Source: JADKIH01 sp031367345
GTDB lineage: Bacteria; Bacteroidota; Bacteroidia; AKYH767-A; 2013-40CM-41-45
DNA length: 42,950 nucleotides
Reading direction: 5' to 3'
Assembly (NCBI GenBank): GCA_031367345.1
Contig: JANLPR010000185.1
Location: forward strand, 1 to 42,950
Made by a program: the position numbers and the translations under genes. Positions 15,918 to 24,800 of the stretch are shown here, one piece after another. The first letter of the stretch is position 1, and each line of letters starts with the position of its first letter. Below the pieces are notes generated by a model. The model was not told the origin of the DNA. It ran no database searches and worked only from the letters and a program-made list of their open reading frames with translations.

Positions 15918-15938
15918 TTTGACGCACTTTTTGTCAAA
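15918..15938. promoter_or_regulatory. inverted repeat between rpsT and the acyl-CoA operon
   Basis: TTTGAC and GTCAAA are exact 6-base inverted arms around 9 bases. It lies just upstream of the rpsT -33 element and 107 bases before the dehydrogenase start. It could be an operator for the catabolic operon; the match is short, so chance is possible. Confidence 0.35.
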
Positions 15939-16044
15939 ATAATCATATTTGTATAGTGTTGAAAATGAGTCGAATGTAGTACTGCCTTCAAAGATTAATT
16001 CTTATGAAGGATGAAAATATTACTACTTTTACCCCTTATCAGTT

Positions 16045-17244
16045 ATGAAAGAATTCTCAAAATCATCTAAAATAGGGATTATCGGAGCCGGAACAATGGG
16101 TTCAGGTATCGCTCAAGTTGCCGCCTCAGCAGGCCATTCTACCATTTTATTCGACGTCGACCCTGCGGTTTTGAAAAAGGCAGAAGCTGCTTTGAAATCG
16201 CTTTTCGATAAACTTATTGAAAAGGGAAAATATACTCGTGATCAAGCTGATCAACTTTTACATCGAATTTCGTTTTCTACTACTATGAATGATTTTCATT
16301 CGTGCGAATTGGTAATGGAAGCGATCATTGAAAAATTAGAAGTAAAACAATCTGTTTTTTCTCAGCTTGAAAAAATTGTAAGTGAGTCGTGTGTTCTTGC
16401 TACTAACACTTCTTCTTTATCGGTTACTTCTATTGCTGCTGCTTGCACTAACCCCGAACGTGTAATCGGAATACATTTTTTTAATCCCGCTCCTCTCATG
16501 CCGCTAGTTGAAATTATTCCTGCAATTTCTACTCATGAAAATTTACCTATATCTTTAAAACAACTTATTACAGATTGGGGCAAATCGGTTGTTATTGTAA
16601 AAGATACTCCCGGCTTTATCGTAAATCGTGTTGCTCGATCTTTCTATGGTGAATCTATTCGTATTCATGAAGAGTCGTGGGAGGGTATTCCTTCCGGAAC
16701 AATTGGATTTTCAACGATCGATTGGGCCATGAAAGAAATTGGTGGTTTTAAAATGGGACCTTTCGAGTTAATGGATCTTATTGGGAATGACATTAATTAT
16801 ACAGTGACAGAAACTGTATGGACTCAATTTTTTTACGATCCCAAATTTAAACCATCGCTAACTCAAAAGCGATTATTCGAAGCTAAACGATTTGGAAAAA
16901 AATCAAATATCGGTTACTACAACTATTCTTTACCACAGCCTTTTCCTGCAGCTTTAAAAGATTTAGTACTTGCTGAAAAAATATTTATGCGCGTTGTTTC
17001 AATGCTCATCAATGAAGCTGTCGATGCCTTATATTTAAATGTTGCTAATCGCGATGACTTAGATACTGCTATGCTCAAAGGAGTGAATTATCCAAAAGGA
17101 TTACTAAAATGGTGCGATGAAATTGGAGCTCAAATAATTCTTGATACGCTAAACGGATTGAGAGAATTCTATGACGAAGAGCGATATCGACCTTCTCCTT
17201 TGCTAAAAAAGATGGCGTCGGAAAACAAGAAATTTTATTCTTGA
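16045..17244 (+). CDS. paaH: 3-hydroxyacyl-CoA dehydrogenase
   Basis: NAD-dependent oxidation of (3S)-hydroxyacyl-CoA to 3-oxoacyl-CoA; in phenylacetate breakdown this makes 3-oxoadipyl-CoA. Residues 9-30 form the Rossmann loop IGIIGAGTMGSGIAQVAA. The catalytic pair is visible in IGIHFFNPAPLMPLVEII (H144, E156), followed by DTPGFIVNRVARSFYGE. At 399 residues it is about 110 longer than the single-domain fadB2 type; the C-terminal extension (about 300-399) has a second copy of the C-terminal fold, as in PaaH. It is the first of six same-strand genes and stands next to PaaI, thiolase and PaaY genes. The assignment to phenylacetate rather than general beta-oxidation comes from those neighbours. 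Confidence 0.88.
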   Translation: MKEFSKSSKIGIIGAGTMGSGIAQVAASAGHSTILFDVDPAVLKKAEAALKSLFDKLIEKGKYTRDQADQLLHRISFSTTMNDFHSCELVMEAIIEKLEVKQSVFSQLEKIVSESCVLATNTSSLSVTSIAAACTNPERVIGIHFFNPAPLMPLVEIIPAISTHENLPISLKQLITDWGKSVVIVKDTPGFIVNRVARSFYGESIRIHEESWEGIPSGTIGFSTIDWAMKEIGGFKMGPFELMDLIGNDINYTVTETVWTQFFYDPKFKPSLTQKRLFEAKRFGKKSNIGYYNYSLPQPFPAALKDLVLAEKIFMRVVSMLINEAVDALYLNVANRDDLDTAMLKGVNYPKGLLKWCDEIGAQIILDTLNGLREFYDEERYRPSPLLKKMASENKKFYS

Positions 17245-17293
17245 TAAATCGTTTCAATCAAAGTAACTTTATAAAAAGTCTTAAATAAAAATT

Positions 17294-18808
17294 ATGTCTG
17301 ATTTTAAATCAACAATTGATTCCGCTTTTGCTTTTCAAGGCGATTCTATAATTCTTGGAACTGCAATGGTCGATAAAGCGGCAGTTGAAAAGACTCTCGT
17401 GAAATTGCCACTGAATATGGTGAGTCGGCATGGCCTTATTGCCGGTGCAACAGGAACAGGTAAAACAAAAACGATTCAGGTTTTAGCGGAGTCTCTTTCT
17501 CAAAAAGGAATTGGTGTTTTGTTAATGGATATCAAAGGCGACTTAAGTGGTATTGGTAGACCGGGAACTGAGAATCCAAAAATTACTGATCGAGCGGCTA
17601 AAATTGGTATTGAATGGAAACCAAATCAATTTCCAATTGAGCTAATGTCAATCTCTAAAGAAAAAGGATTACGACTTCGAGCTACTGTTTCTGAATTCGG
17701 TCCTTTACTCTTATCTAAAATTCTTGAACTTAACGATAATCAACAAGGTGCTGTAACTATCGTGTTTAAATTTTGTGATGATCATCAAATGCCATTGTTA
17801 GACATAAAAGATTTTCGCGAAGCACTTCGATATTTAACGAACGAAGGCAAAGATCAAATAAAAGAATACGGTGCAATTACTTCTGCAACTTCTGGTGTAA
17901 TTATGCGCAAACTTTTAGAAGTTGAACAACAAGGTGGCGATGTTTTCTTCGGTGAAAAATCGTTTGAAGTAAATGATCTGTTGCGAAAAGATGGAAATGG
18001 CCATGGCTATTTAAGTGTGATACGTTTGTGCGATATTCAAGACAAGCCAAAATTGTTTTCAACGTTTATGCTTTGTTTGTTAGCAGAAATTTACAAATCA
18101 TTTCCTGAGTTGGGCGATAAAGCTGCTCCTAAACTTGCAATTTTTATTGATGAGGCTCACCTTATTTTTAAAGATGCAACGAAAGCATTGATGGACCAAC
18201 TCGAACAAGTAATCAAACTGATTCGCTCAAAAGGTGTTGGAATTTATTTTTGTACGCAAGTTCCTTCTGATATTCCTGAATCTGTACTTGGACAATTAGG
18301 TTCTAAAATTCAACATGCGATGCGGGCTTTCACTGCTAACGATAGAAAAGATATTAAACTCGTTGCTCAGAATTATCCTGAAACAGAATTTTATAAAACG
18401 GAATCGCTTATTACCGAAATGGGAATTGGCGAGGCTATGATATCTGTACTCAACGAAAAAGGTATTCCGGCCCCATTGGTACATGTGCTGCTTTCTCCGC
18501 CAACTACAAGAATGGATGTGTTGACAACAGACGAACAAGATCAGATTGTTAGCACTTCATCTATTGCTGCTTCATATAACCAAGTGATCGATAGAACGAG
18601 CGCCTATGAAATGTTGACCAAAAAAATGCAACCTGAAAATAGTAATGGAAAAGAAATTCCTAAAACTGTAGTTCAAGACGATAAAGATTCGGGAATGAAT
18701 ATCGCAGGTACTATTGCTGCCGTAACTAAAAACCCGATTGTAAAGCAAGTAGCCAGAGAAGTTACGCGTGGCCTTTTAGGAATGCTCTTCGGAACTAAAA
18801 AAAGATAA
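17294..18808 (+). CDS. HerA-like DNA-translocase ATPase (DUF853/YjgR family)
   Basis: A 504-residue ATPase of the HerA/FtsK class. Walker A is GATGTGKT at 51-58, and Walker B is in KLAIFIDEAHLIFKD (about 279-293), followed by an arginine-finger-bearing stretch GVGIYFCTQVPSDIPESVLGQLG. The C-terminal end VTRGLLGMLFGTKKR is typical of the DUF853 group. The cellular role of these proteins is not established. It is inserted between two phenylacetate-type genes, starting 49 bases after the dehydrogenase and ending 3 bases before the thioesterase start, so it must be co-transcribed. I see no reason for it to act in the pathway. Confidence 0.88.
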   Translation: MSDFKSTIDSAFAFQGDSIILGTAMVDKAAVEKTLVKLPLNMVSRHGLIAGATGTGKTKTIQVLAESLSQKGIGVLLMDIKGDLSGIGRPGTENPKITDRAAKIGIEWKPNQFPIELMSISKEKGLRLRATVSEFGPLLLSKILELNDNQQGAVTIVFKFCDDHQMPLLDIKDFREALRYLTNEGKDQIKEYGAITSATSGVIMRKLLEVEQQGGDVFFGEKSFEVNDLLRKDGNGHGYLSVIRLCDIQDKPKLFSTFMLCLLAEIYKSFPELGDKAAPKLAIFIDEAHLIFKDATKALMDQLEQVIKLIRSKGVGIYFCTQVPSDIPESVLGQLGSKIQHAMRAFTANDRKDIKLVAQNYPETEFYKTESLITEMGIGEAMISVLNEKGIPAPLVHVLLSPPTTRMDVLTTDEQDQIVSTSSIAASYNQVIDRTSAYEMLTKKMQPENSNGKEIPKTVVQDDKDSGMNIAGTIAAVTKNPIVKQVAREVTRGLLGMLFGTKKR

Positions 18809-18811
18809 TGT

Positions 18812-19234
18812 ATGTCTGAAAGTACAGTTGCAAAAAAAGTAGTTGATAAAATGTTCGATGCCGATTGGTTCAGTCAGTGGTTAGGTATCGAAAAAATTTT
18901 AGTCGAATCTGGCAAATGCGTCCTTAGAATGTCTGTGAAAAAAGAAATGCTAAACGGATTTGGGATTGCACATGGTGGTATTACCTATTCATTGGCCGAT
19001 AGCGCCTTGGCGTTCGCCTCAAATTCTCATGGACGAATGGCAGTATCTATTGAAACAAGTATTTCTCACACTAAATCTTTAAAAGAAGGTGATGTAATAA
19101 CTGCAACTGCAGAAGAACTTTCATTGACTGATAAGATTGGTGTGTATCAAGTAAATATTATTAACCAGAATCAAGAAACTGTTGCTTTGTTTAAAGGCAC
19201 AGTTTACAGAACTCCTAAAAATTGGGAGATTTAA
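18812..19234 (+). CDS. paaI: PaaI-type acyl-CoA thioesterase (hotdog fold)
   Basis: A 140-residue hotdog-fold thioesterase. The active-site helix region is GFGIAHGGITYSLADSALAFA (here about residues 50-70), where the aspartate, His-Gly-Gly and following serine positions match PaaI, which hydrolyses ring-hydroxylated phenylacetyl-CoA thioesters and acts as a rescue enzyme when intermediates block the CoA pool. The rest, SIETSISHTKSLKEGDVITA, is the usual strand pattern. It begins 3 bases after the HerA-like gene and ends 9 before the thiolase. Other small hotdog thioesterases look similar, so the neighbours support the PaaI name. Confidence 0.9.
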   Translation: MSESTVAKKVVDKMFDADWFSQWLGIEKILVESGKCVLRMSVKKEMLNGFGIAHGGITYSLADSALAFASNSHGRMAVSIETSISHTKSLKEGDVITATAEELSLTDKIGVYQVNIINQNQETVALFKGTVYRTPKNWEI

Positions 19235-19243
19235 AAATTAATT

Positions 19244-20449
19244 ATGAAAGAAGTATTTATTGTAGATTATATTAGAACTCCGATTGGTAGTTTTGGTGGT
19301 GCGCTTGCTGCTGTTAGAACGGATGATCTTGCTGTGTTGGTTTTGAAAGAATTAATTAGAAGAAATCCTTCTGTGGATTTTTCAAAAATAGGTGATGTAA
19401 TTCTTGGCTGTGCTAATCAAGCGGGCGAAGACAATAGAAATGTTGCTCGTATGGCCGGACTTATGGCCGGACTACCTATTAATGTACCCGGAGAAACAGT
19501 GAATCGTTTGTGTGCTTCAGGTTTATCTGCTACCATTGCCGCTGCTCGAGCTATTATGGTAGGAGATGCTGAATTCGCAATCTCCGGCGGAGTTGAAAAT
19601 ATGACTCGAGGTCCGTGGGTAATTTCTAAAACCTCTACGCCTTATGGTCGCGATGCACAAATGTTCGATAGTAGTTTTGGATGGCGTTTTGTAAATCCAA
19701 TGATGAAAGAAATGTTTGGTACTGATGCAATGGGCGATACGGCAGAAAACTTGGTTGACCGTGATCATATTTCAAGAATCGATCAAGATAAATTTAGTTT
19801 CAATAGTCAACAGAAAGCAAAACAAGCCCACGAGAATGGCCGTTTTAGCAAAGAAATAATTTCGGTAGAGATTCCTCAAAAAAAAGGAGATGCAATTCGT
19901 TTTTCGAAAGATGAATTTATGAAACCTGAAACAACCCTTGAAGGTTTGGCAAAATTAAAACCTGCTTTTCGAAAAGATGGTTCTGTAACTGCAGGAAATT
20001 CTGCCGGCTTAAACGATGGTGCGGCAGCATTGCTTTTGGCGTCGCAAGATTCAATTGATAAGTATAAATTAAAACCTCTTGCTAAAATTATTTCATCTGC
20101 CGTAGTAGGAGTGGAGCCACGCATTATGGGAATTGGTCCTGTAGAAGCTGCGAACATTGCATTGTCTAGAGCAAAACTTTCTTTCGATGATATTGATATT
20201 ATTGAATTGAATGAAGCATTCGCTTCTCAATCGCTTGCGGTAATTCGTTCATGGGGTTTGAAGGATGATGACTCTAGAATTAATCCTAATGGTGGAGCAA
20301 TTGCTTTAGGGCATCCTCTTGGTATGACCGGAACAAGAATCTTAGGATCGGCAGCGTTAGAATTACACGAGAAAAATAAACGATATGCACTTGTAACAAT
20401 GTGCATCGGAGTAGGGCAAGGTTATGCCGTAATTATTGAAAAAGTTTAA
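19244..20449 (+). CDS. paaJ: acetyl-CoA acyltransferase (3-oxoadipyl-CoA thiolase)
   Basis: Thiolase cleaving 3-oxoadipyl-CoA with CoA to succinyl-CoA and acetyl-CoA. The 401-residue length is standard. The nucleophile is C90 in NRLCASGLSA. GGVENMTRGPW (about 115-125) is a pattern typical of PcaF/PaaJ thiolases. The C-terminal half has NEAFASQ, GGAIALGHPLGMTG (H357) and MCIGVGQG (C387), completing the triad. The neighbours (PaaI, PaaY, 3-hydroxyacyl-CoA dehydrogenase) favour 3-oxoadipyl-CoA over general fatty acids; sequence alone would not settle it. The start ATG is preceded by A/T-rich bases without a Shine-Dalgarno. Confidence 0.92.
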   Translation: MKEVFIVDYIRTPIGSFGGALAAVRTDDLAVLVLKELIRRNPSVDFSKIGDVILGCANQAGEDNRNVARMAGLMAGLPINVPGETVNRLCASGLSATIAAARAIMVGDAEFAISGGVENMTRGPWVISKTSTPYGRDAQMFDSSFGWRFVNPMMKEMFGTDAMGDTAENLVDRDHISRIDQDKFSFNSQQKAKQAHENGRFSKEIISVEIPQKKGDAIRFSKDEFMKPETTLEGLAKLKPAFRKDGSVTAGNSAGLNDGAAALLLASQDSIDKYKLKPLAKIISSAVVGVEPRIMGIGPVEAANIALSRAKLSFDDIDIIELNEAFASQSLAVIRSWGLKDDDSRINPNGGAIALGHPLGMTGTRILGSAALELHEKNKRYALVTMCIGVGQGYAVIIEKV

Positions 20450-20458
20450 ATTTATATT

Positions 20459-21052
20459 ATGGCAAATATTTTTGAATTCAATGGTTATAAACCTGTCGTT
20501 CATGAATCGTCATTCGTTCATCCGAATGCTACGGTGACCGGGAATGTAATCATAGGAAAAAATGTTTACATCGGACCGGGTGCTGCTCTTAGAGGCGATT
20601 GGGGACAAATAATTATTAGCGATGGTTGTAATGTGCAAGAGAATTGTACCATTCACATGTTTCCCGGTGTAACTGTTCTATTGAAAAAAGATGCTCACAT
20701 TGGTCATGGTGCAATTATTCATGGCGGTACTATTGGCGAAAATGTTCTTGTAGGAATGAATGCTGTTGTAATGGATAATGTAATCGTAGGTGATCATTCT
20801 ATTATTGGTGCATTATGTTTTGTTCCTGACGGAATGATTATTCCTGAAAGAAAAATTGTTGTAGGGAATCCTGCGAAAATAATTAAGGATGTTTCTGATG
20901 AAATGATTGAGTGGAAAAGTAAAGGAACAAAATTGTATCAGGATTTACCCGCTGAGCTTTTTGCTACTTTGAAAGCGTGTGAACCTTTGCGAGAAGTACC
21001 TGCTGAATTGCCAAAGCAACAGGACATCTATAAAACGTGGAAAAGAAATTAA
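20459..21052 (+). CDS. paaY: PaaY-like hexapeptide-repeat protein (gamma-carbonic anhydrase fold)
   Basis: A 197-residue left-handed beta-helix protein built from hexapeptide repeats (VTGNVIIGKNVYIGPGAALR and onward). The likely zinc ligands are H66 (CTIHMFP), H83 and H88 (AHIGHGAIIHGG), as in the gamma-carbonic anhydrase family. C-terminal residues 145-197 form helices that cap the trimer. PaaY proteins have been described as thioesterases or regulators in phenylacetate clusters; gamma-carbonic anhydrases outside such clusters have other roles. Being fourth in a paa-type run, nine bases after the thiolase, favours PaaY. Confidence 0.88.
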   Translation: MANIFEFNGYKPVVHESSFVHPNATVTGNVIIGKNVYIGPGAALRGDWGQIIISDGCNVQENCTIHMFPGVTVLLKKDAHIGHGAIIHGGTIGENVLVGMNAVVMDNVIVGDHSIIGALCFVPDGMIIPERKIVVGNPAKIIKDVSDEMIEWKSKGTKLYQDLPAELFATLKACEPLREVPAELPKQQDIYKTWKRN

Positions 21053-21058
21053 TTCAAA

Positions 21059-21844
21059 ATGTGTGGCCGATATGTCGTAGTAAGTACTGTTGAAGTTATA
21101 GAGAAACGATTTAATGTTTCTGTACCTGAACTTCCATTGAACATTTTGCCTTCATTCAATCTTGGTCCTGGTGCGTATGCTCCGGTGATTACAAACGATG
21201 AACCAAACAAAGTTCAGTTTTTTCAATTCGGCTTAACTCCTTTCTGGGCAAAGAAGAAAATGTATTTGTTTAATGCTCGATCTGAAGGAGATGGAAATTC
21301 TGATAACGACCCAAATTATACCGGTGGAAAAGGAATAATTTCAAAACCATCTTTCAAACGGTCTATAAGAAGTCAACGATGTTTGGTTATCGCCGATGCT
21401 TTTATTGAAGGTTCGCAGAAAGAAGGATTAGATAAACCTTATGTCGTTTATTTGCGAGATCAAAAAAGACCTTTTGCCTTTGCAGGTATTTGGGAAAAAT
21501 GGACTGATCCAACTAACGGTGCAATCACTAATTCATTTGCTATTATTACCACAGTGGCAAATCCTTTAATTCAGATGATCGGTCATCATCGCTCACCTGT
21601 TATTTTATCTCGTAGCCATGAAAATCGTTGGTTAAAAGCAGAACATCTAAATGAAGTTACCTCTCTGCTGGAGCCTTATCCTTCAGATGAAATGAATGCG
21701 TATCCAATAGATAAAAAAATAAAGAACCCTAGAATAGACGAACGGCATTTATTAGATCCTGTTGGTGATCGCCTATTGTCTGAAAGCGAAACGTTGGTCA
21801 CAACTTCATTGAAATTGCAAGGGATGTCATACAATAAGCGATGA
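21059..21844 (+). CDS. SRAP-domain protein (HMCES/YedK family)
   Basis: A 261-residue protein of the SOS-response-associated peptidase family, which forms a covalent thiazolidine link to abasic sites in single-stranded DNA. The start is decisive: Met is followed by C2 (MCGRY), the cysteine that must be exposed after Met removal. Other site residues are visible: N72 (LFNARSEG), E117 (IADAFIEG) and H176 (GHHRSPVIL). It is the last gene of the six-gene plus-strand run, six bases after paaY, and ends at a long convergent hairpin. Nothing in the sequence links it to phenylacetate; its place in the operon may be incidental. Confidence 0.93.
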   Translation: MCGRYVVVSTVEVIEKRFNVSVPELPLNILPSFNLGPGAYAPVITNDEPNKVQFFQFGLTPFWAKKKMYLFNARSEGDGNSDNDPNYTGGKGIISKPSFKRSIRSQRCLVIADAFIEGSQKEGLDKPYVVYLRDQKRPFAFAGIWEKWTDPTNGAITNSFAIITTVANPLIQMIGHHRSPVILSRSHENRWLKAEHLNEVTSLLEPYPSDEMNAYPIDKKIKNPRIDERHLLDPVGDRLLSESETLVTTSLKLQGMSYNKR

Positions 21845-21888
21845 TGAAATGAAACACCTTTTATTAAAATAGTTAGTGTTTCATTTCA
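21845..21888. terminator. long hairpin between convergent genes
   Basis: TGAAATGAAACAC (21845-21857) and GTGTTTCATTTCA (21876-21888) are exact 13-base complements around an 18-base loop, directly after the SRAP stop. There is no T-run on either side. It most likely ends or protects both convergent transcripts. Confidence 0.6.
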
Positions 21889-21896
21889 CCCTTAAT

Positions 21897-24800
21897 TTAC
21901 TTTCCTGATGCTTTTATTAAATGATACGTTTTCTTCTGATCTTTTTTGCTGAATTCAATAAAATAAGATCCCGGAGTTAGTGACTCTCCTGTTAAATAAT
22001 TTCCGATGATATCTTTTCTTGATTCAACTAATCGTCCGCTAACATCATAGATAGAATAGTCTAACGGGTTCTCACATAAAATATGAAAGGCGCCATCAAA
22101 TGGATTTGGATAAACGTAAACTCCAAAGAGCGGAACTCTCACATCGTTAATGTTCGTACAATTATCAAACGTGACAATGATCGTGTCTTTGGCCAAACAG
22201 CCAGCATTATTACTTACGGTAACTGCTATTGCCTTGCTTCCTAATCCAACCCCACTACTATCAACAGTTATCGAGTTTGAACTTGCCCCTGTCGACCATA
22301 ATACTCCCGAATAATTATTACCAAGATTTAATACTACACCTGCACCTGAACATACTAATGTATCTCTTCCTAAATTTACTGTTGGAGCCGGGTTCACCAA
22401 AATATTTGAAGTTGCAGAGTTGCTACAACCAAATGAATTTGTTGCTGTGTAGTTAATCACATGTAATCCACTTCCGATAGCCGGATTAAACATTCCTCCA
22501 CTCACACCGGAACCTCCATAAATTCCACCAATAGGTTGTCCACCATTCAGTGTAATCGGCGCACTATTTACACATATCGAATTAAAATTATTAAGTGTTG
22601 CAATTGGTATTGGATTAACAATAATATTTGTTTGTGCCAATGAAGTGCATCCATTTGATCCTGTATATCTATAGGTTTCCACATAGGTATCTGCAATAGA
22701 AGATGAAAATACATTTCCTAATATTCCATTTCCTGAATATGTTCCACCGATCGGAGTCCCGTTTACTAAAGTTAAATTTCCACTATCTGCGCATCGAGGA
22801 GCAATACCACTAAGAGCTATTGTTGGTGCTGCATTCACTAAAATGGTGTTGGTAGAAGAGCTCGCACACCCTTGTGGTGATGTATAAGTATACAATATTG
22901 TTGTTGTTCCCGAACTCACTAATGTCGGATTGAAATCCGAACCTGTTACTCCTAATCCTGTATAGATTCCTCCAGAAGGAATTCCTCCTGTTAAAGTAAA
23001 TGGCGAAGAATTCGAACAAGTGTTCGGTAGTGAAGATAAAGTTACTACCGGCATCTGTACAACATCTATGGTTGTATTTGCTGTAGACTGACAACCGTTA
23101 TTATCTGCGTAAGAATAAGTAATGCTATAATTACCTATTCCTGCTGCTGCAGGATTGAATATTCCATTGGTGACTTGCGTTCCTGAATAAACACCTCCTA
23201 ATGGTTGGCCACCTGATAATAGTAATGAAGCATTGTCAACACATGCAGTGCTTAATTGTGCAAGAACTACTGATGGTGTATCATTAACTTTAATCGTTGT
23301 TGTAGCTGAAGCTGAACAACCATTACCAGCCATATATGTGTAGGTCACCGTTTGTAATCCCGCACCTGAGCCAGTGGGGGAAAACACAGTGCCAATTACT
23401 CCATTGCCTGAATAACTTCCTCCGGTTGGTAGTCCTCCCGTTAAATTTATTGCCGATTCATTTACGCAAATGTCGCTGAAAGTGCTAAGCGATACATTTG
23501 GCTTTGCTAATACTAGGATAGAATCAGTTGAACTTGATCTACAATTATTCGAATCTGTATAAGTATATGTAATTGGAAATTTTCCTGTTCCATTCAATGT
23601 AGGATTGAAAACTCCGGCTGTTACTCCTGTTCCAGTATAACTTCCACCGGAAGGATTTCCTCCCGTTAATAGTATAGGTGACGAATTTTCACAAACTGAC
23701 GAAGAGACAACAAATGAAACTATAGGATTTTGATTGACAATAACTGTTATACTGCTTGAGGCAGTGCATCCTGAACTATTTGTGGCAATAACATTATAGG
23801 TTGTGGTTGTTTGAGGTGTTGCTAATACTTCTATATCGGTAAGTGATGACAATCCGGTAGCTGGTGACCATAAAAAACTACTTGCGGCTGAAGCACGTAA
23901 CGTAGAGGTTCCACCTAAACAAATATTGGCATTCGATGAGGTTGTGGTAACATTGAAAGAATTTGTTTGTAAACTTGAAGTTGGATATCCTGTAGTTAAA
24001 TAATTTGTTGCAAACCCAAATCCATTGAATTCTATAACCGCAAAATAATAAGTGATACTTGAGGATATACCAGAAATAAAAGCATTACTATCTGTGCCAC
24101 TATAAACTACATAATTTCCGGATCCTAAATCTGTTCCTTGTCCGAATGAAGTCGAAGCAGAATAAATATTTCCATCTACCGGAAGAGCATTTACTTGACC
24201 ACCTGCTCTTGCTACTATCAATCGTCTTGCTCCATTTCCGGAAACAAAATTCAACTGAATATTATTACAACCTGAGGCATTTGCAATTATAGAAGTAGCA
24301 TTGGATGTTGGTGGAACGGCCGGAGCCGGTGTCATTTTTGCTACAAAAAAATCTGCAAGTTCATAGCCTTGTAGTCTCGTACTGCCGAAAGATGCCGTAT
24401 CAGTAAAAAATCCAGAGGTGTAAATGTTTCCAAGTGTATCGCTTGTTATCGCTTGCCCGGCATCTCTTTGATTACTTCCTCCTGGACGAGCAAAAATTTC
24501 ATTTCCATTTTCATCATACGAGGCAATAAACACATCTCTGTTTCCTGCTGCGCCAACGTAAATGGTTCCAAACATTCCATGGTCGTCGATTTGTCCTGTA
24601 ACATACAACTGTTTCGAATATTTATCATACGAACAACCATATGCCATATCTTCGTATGGACCACCGGCTTGTTTTACCCATTCTACATTTCCATTTGGAT
24701 CATATTTTGCTACAAAAATATCAGTCGATCCACTGCTCGTCAAATTAAAACTTCCGATTGTTGTACTAGCTTTGAAGTAACCGGAAATATATACGTTTCC

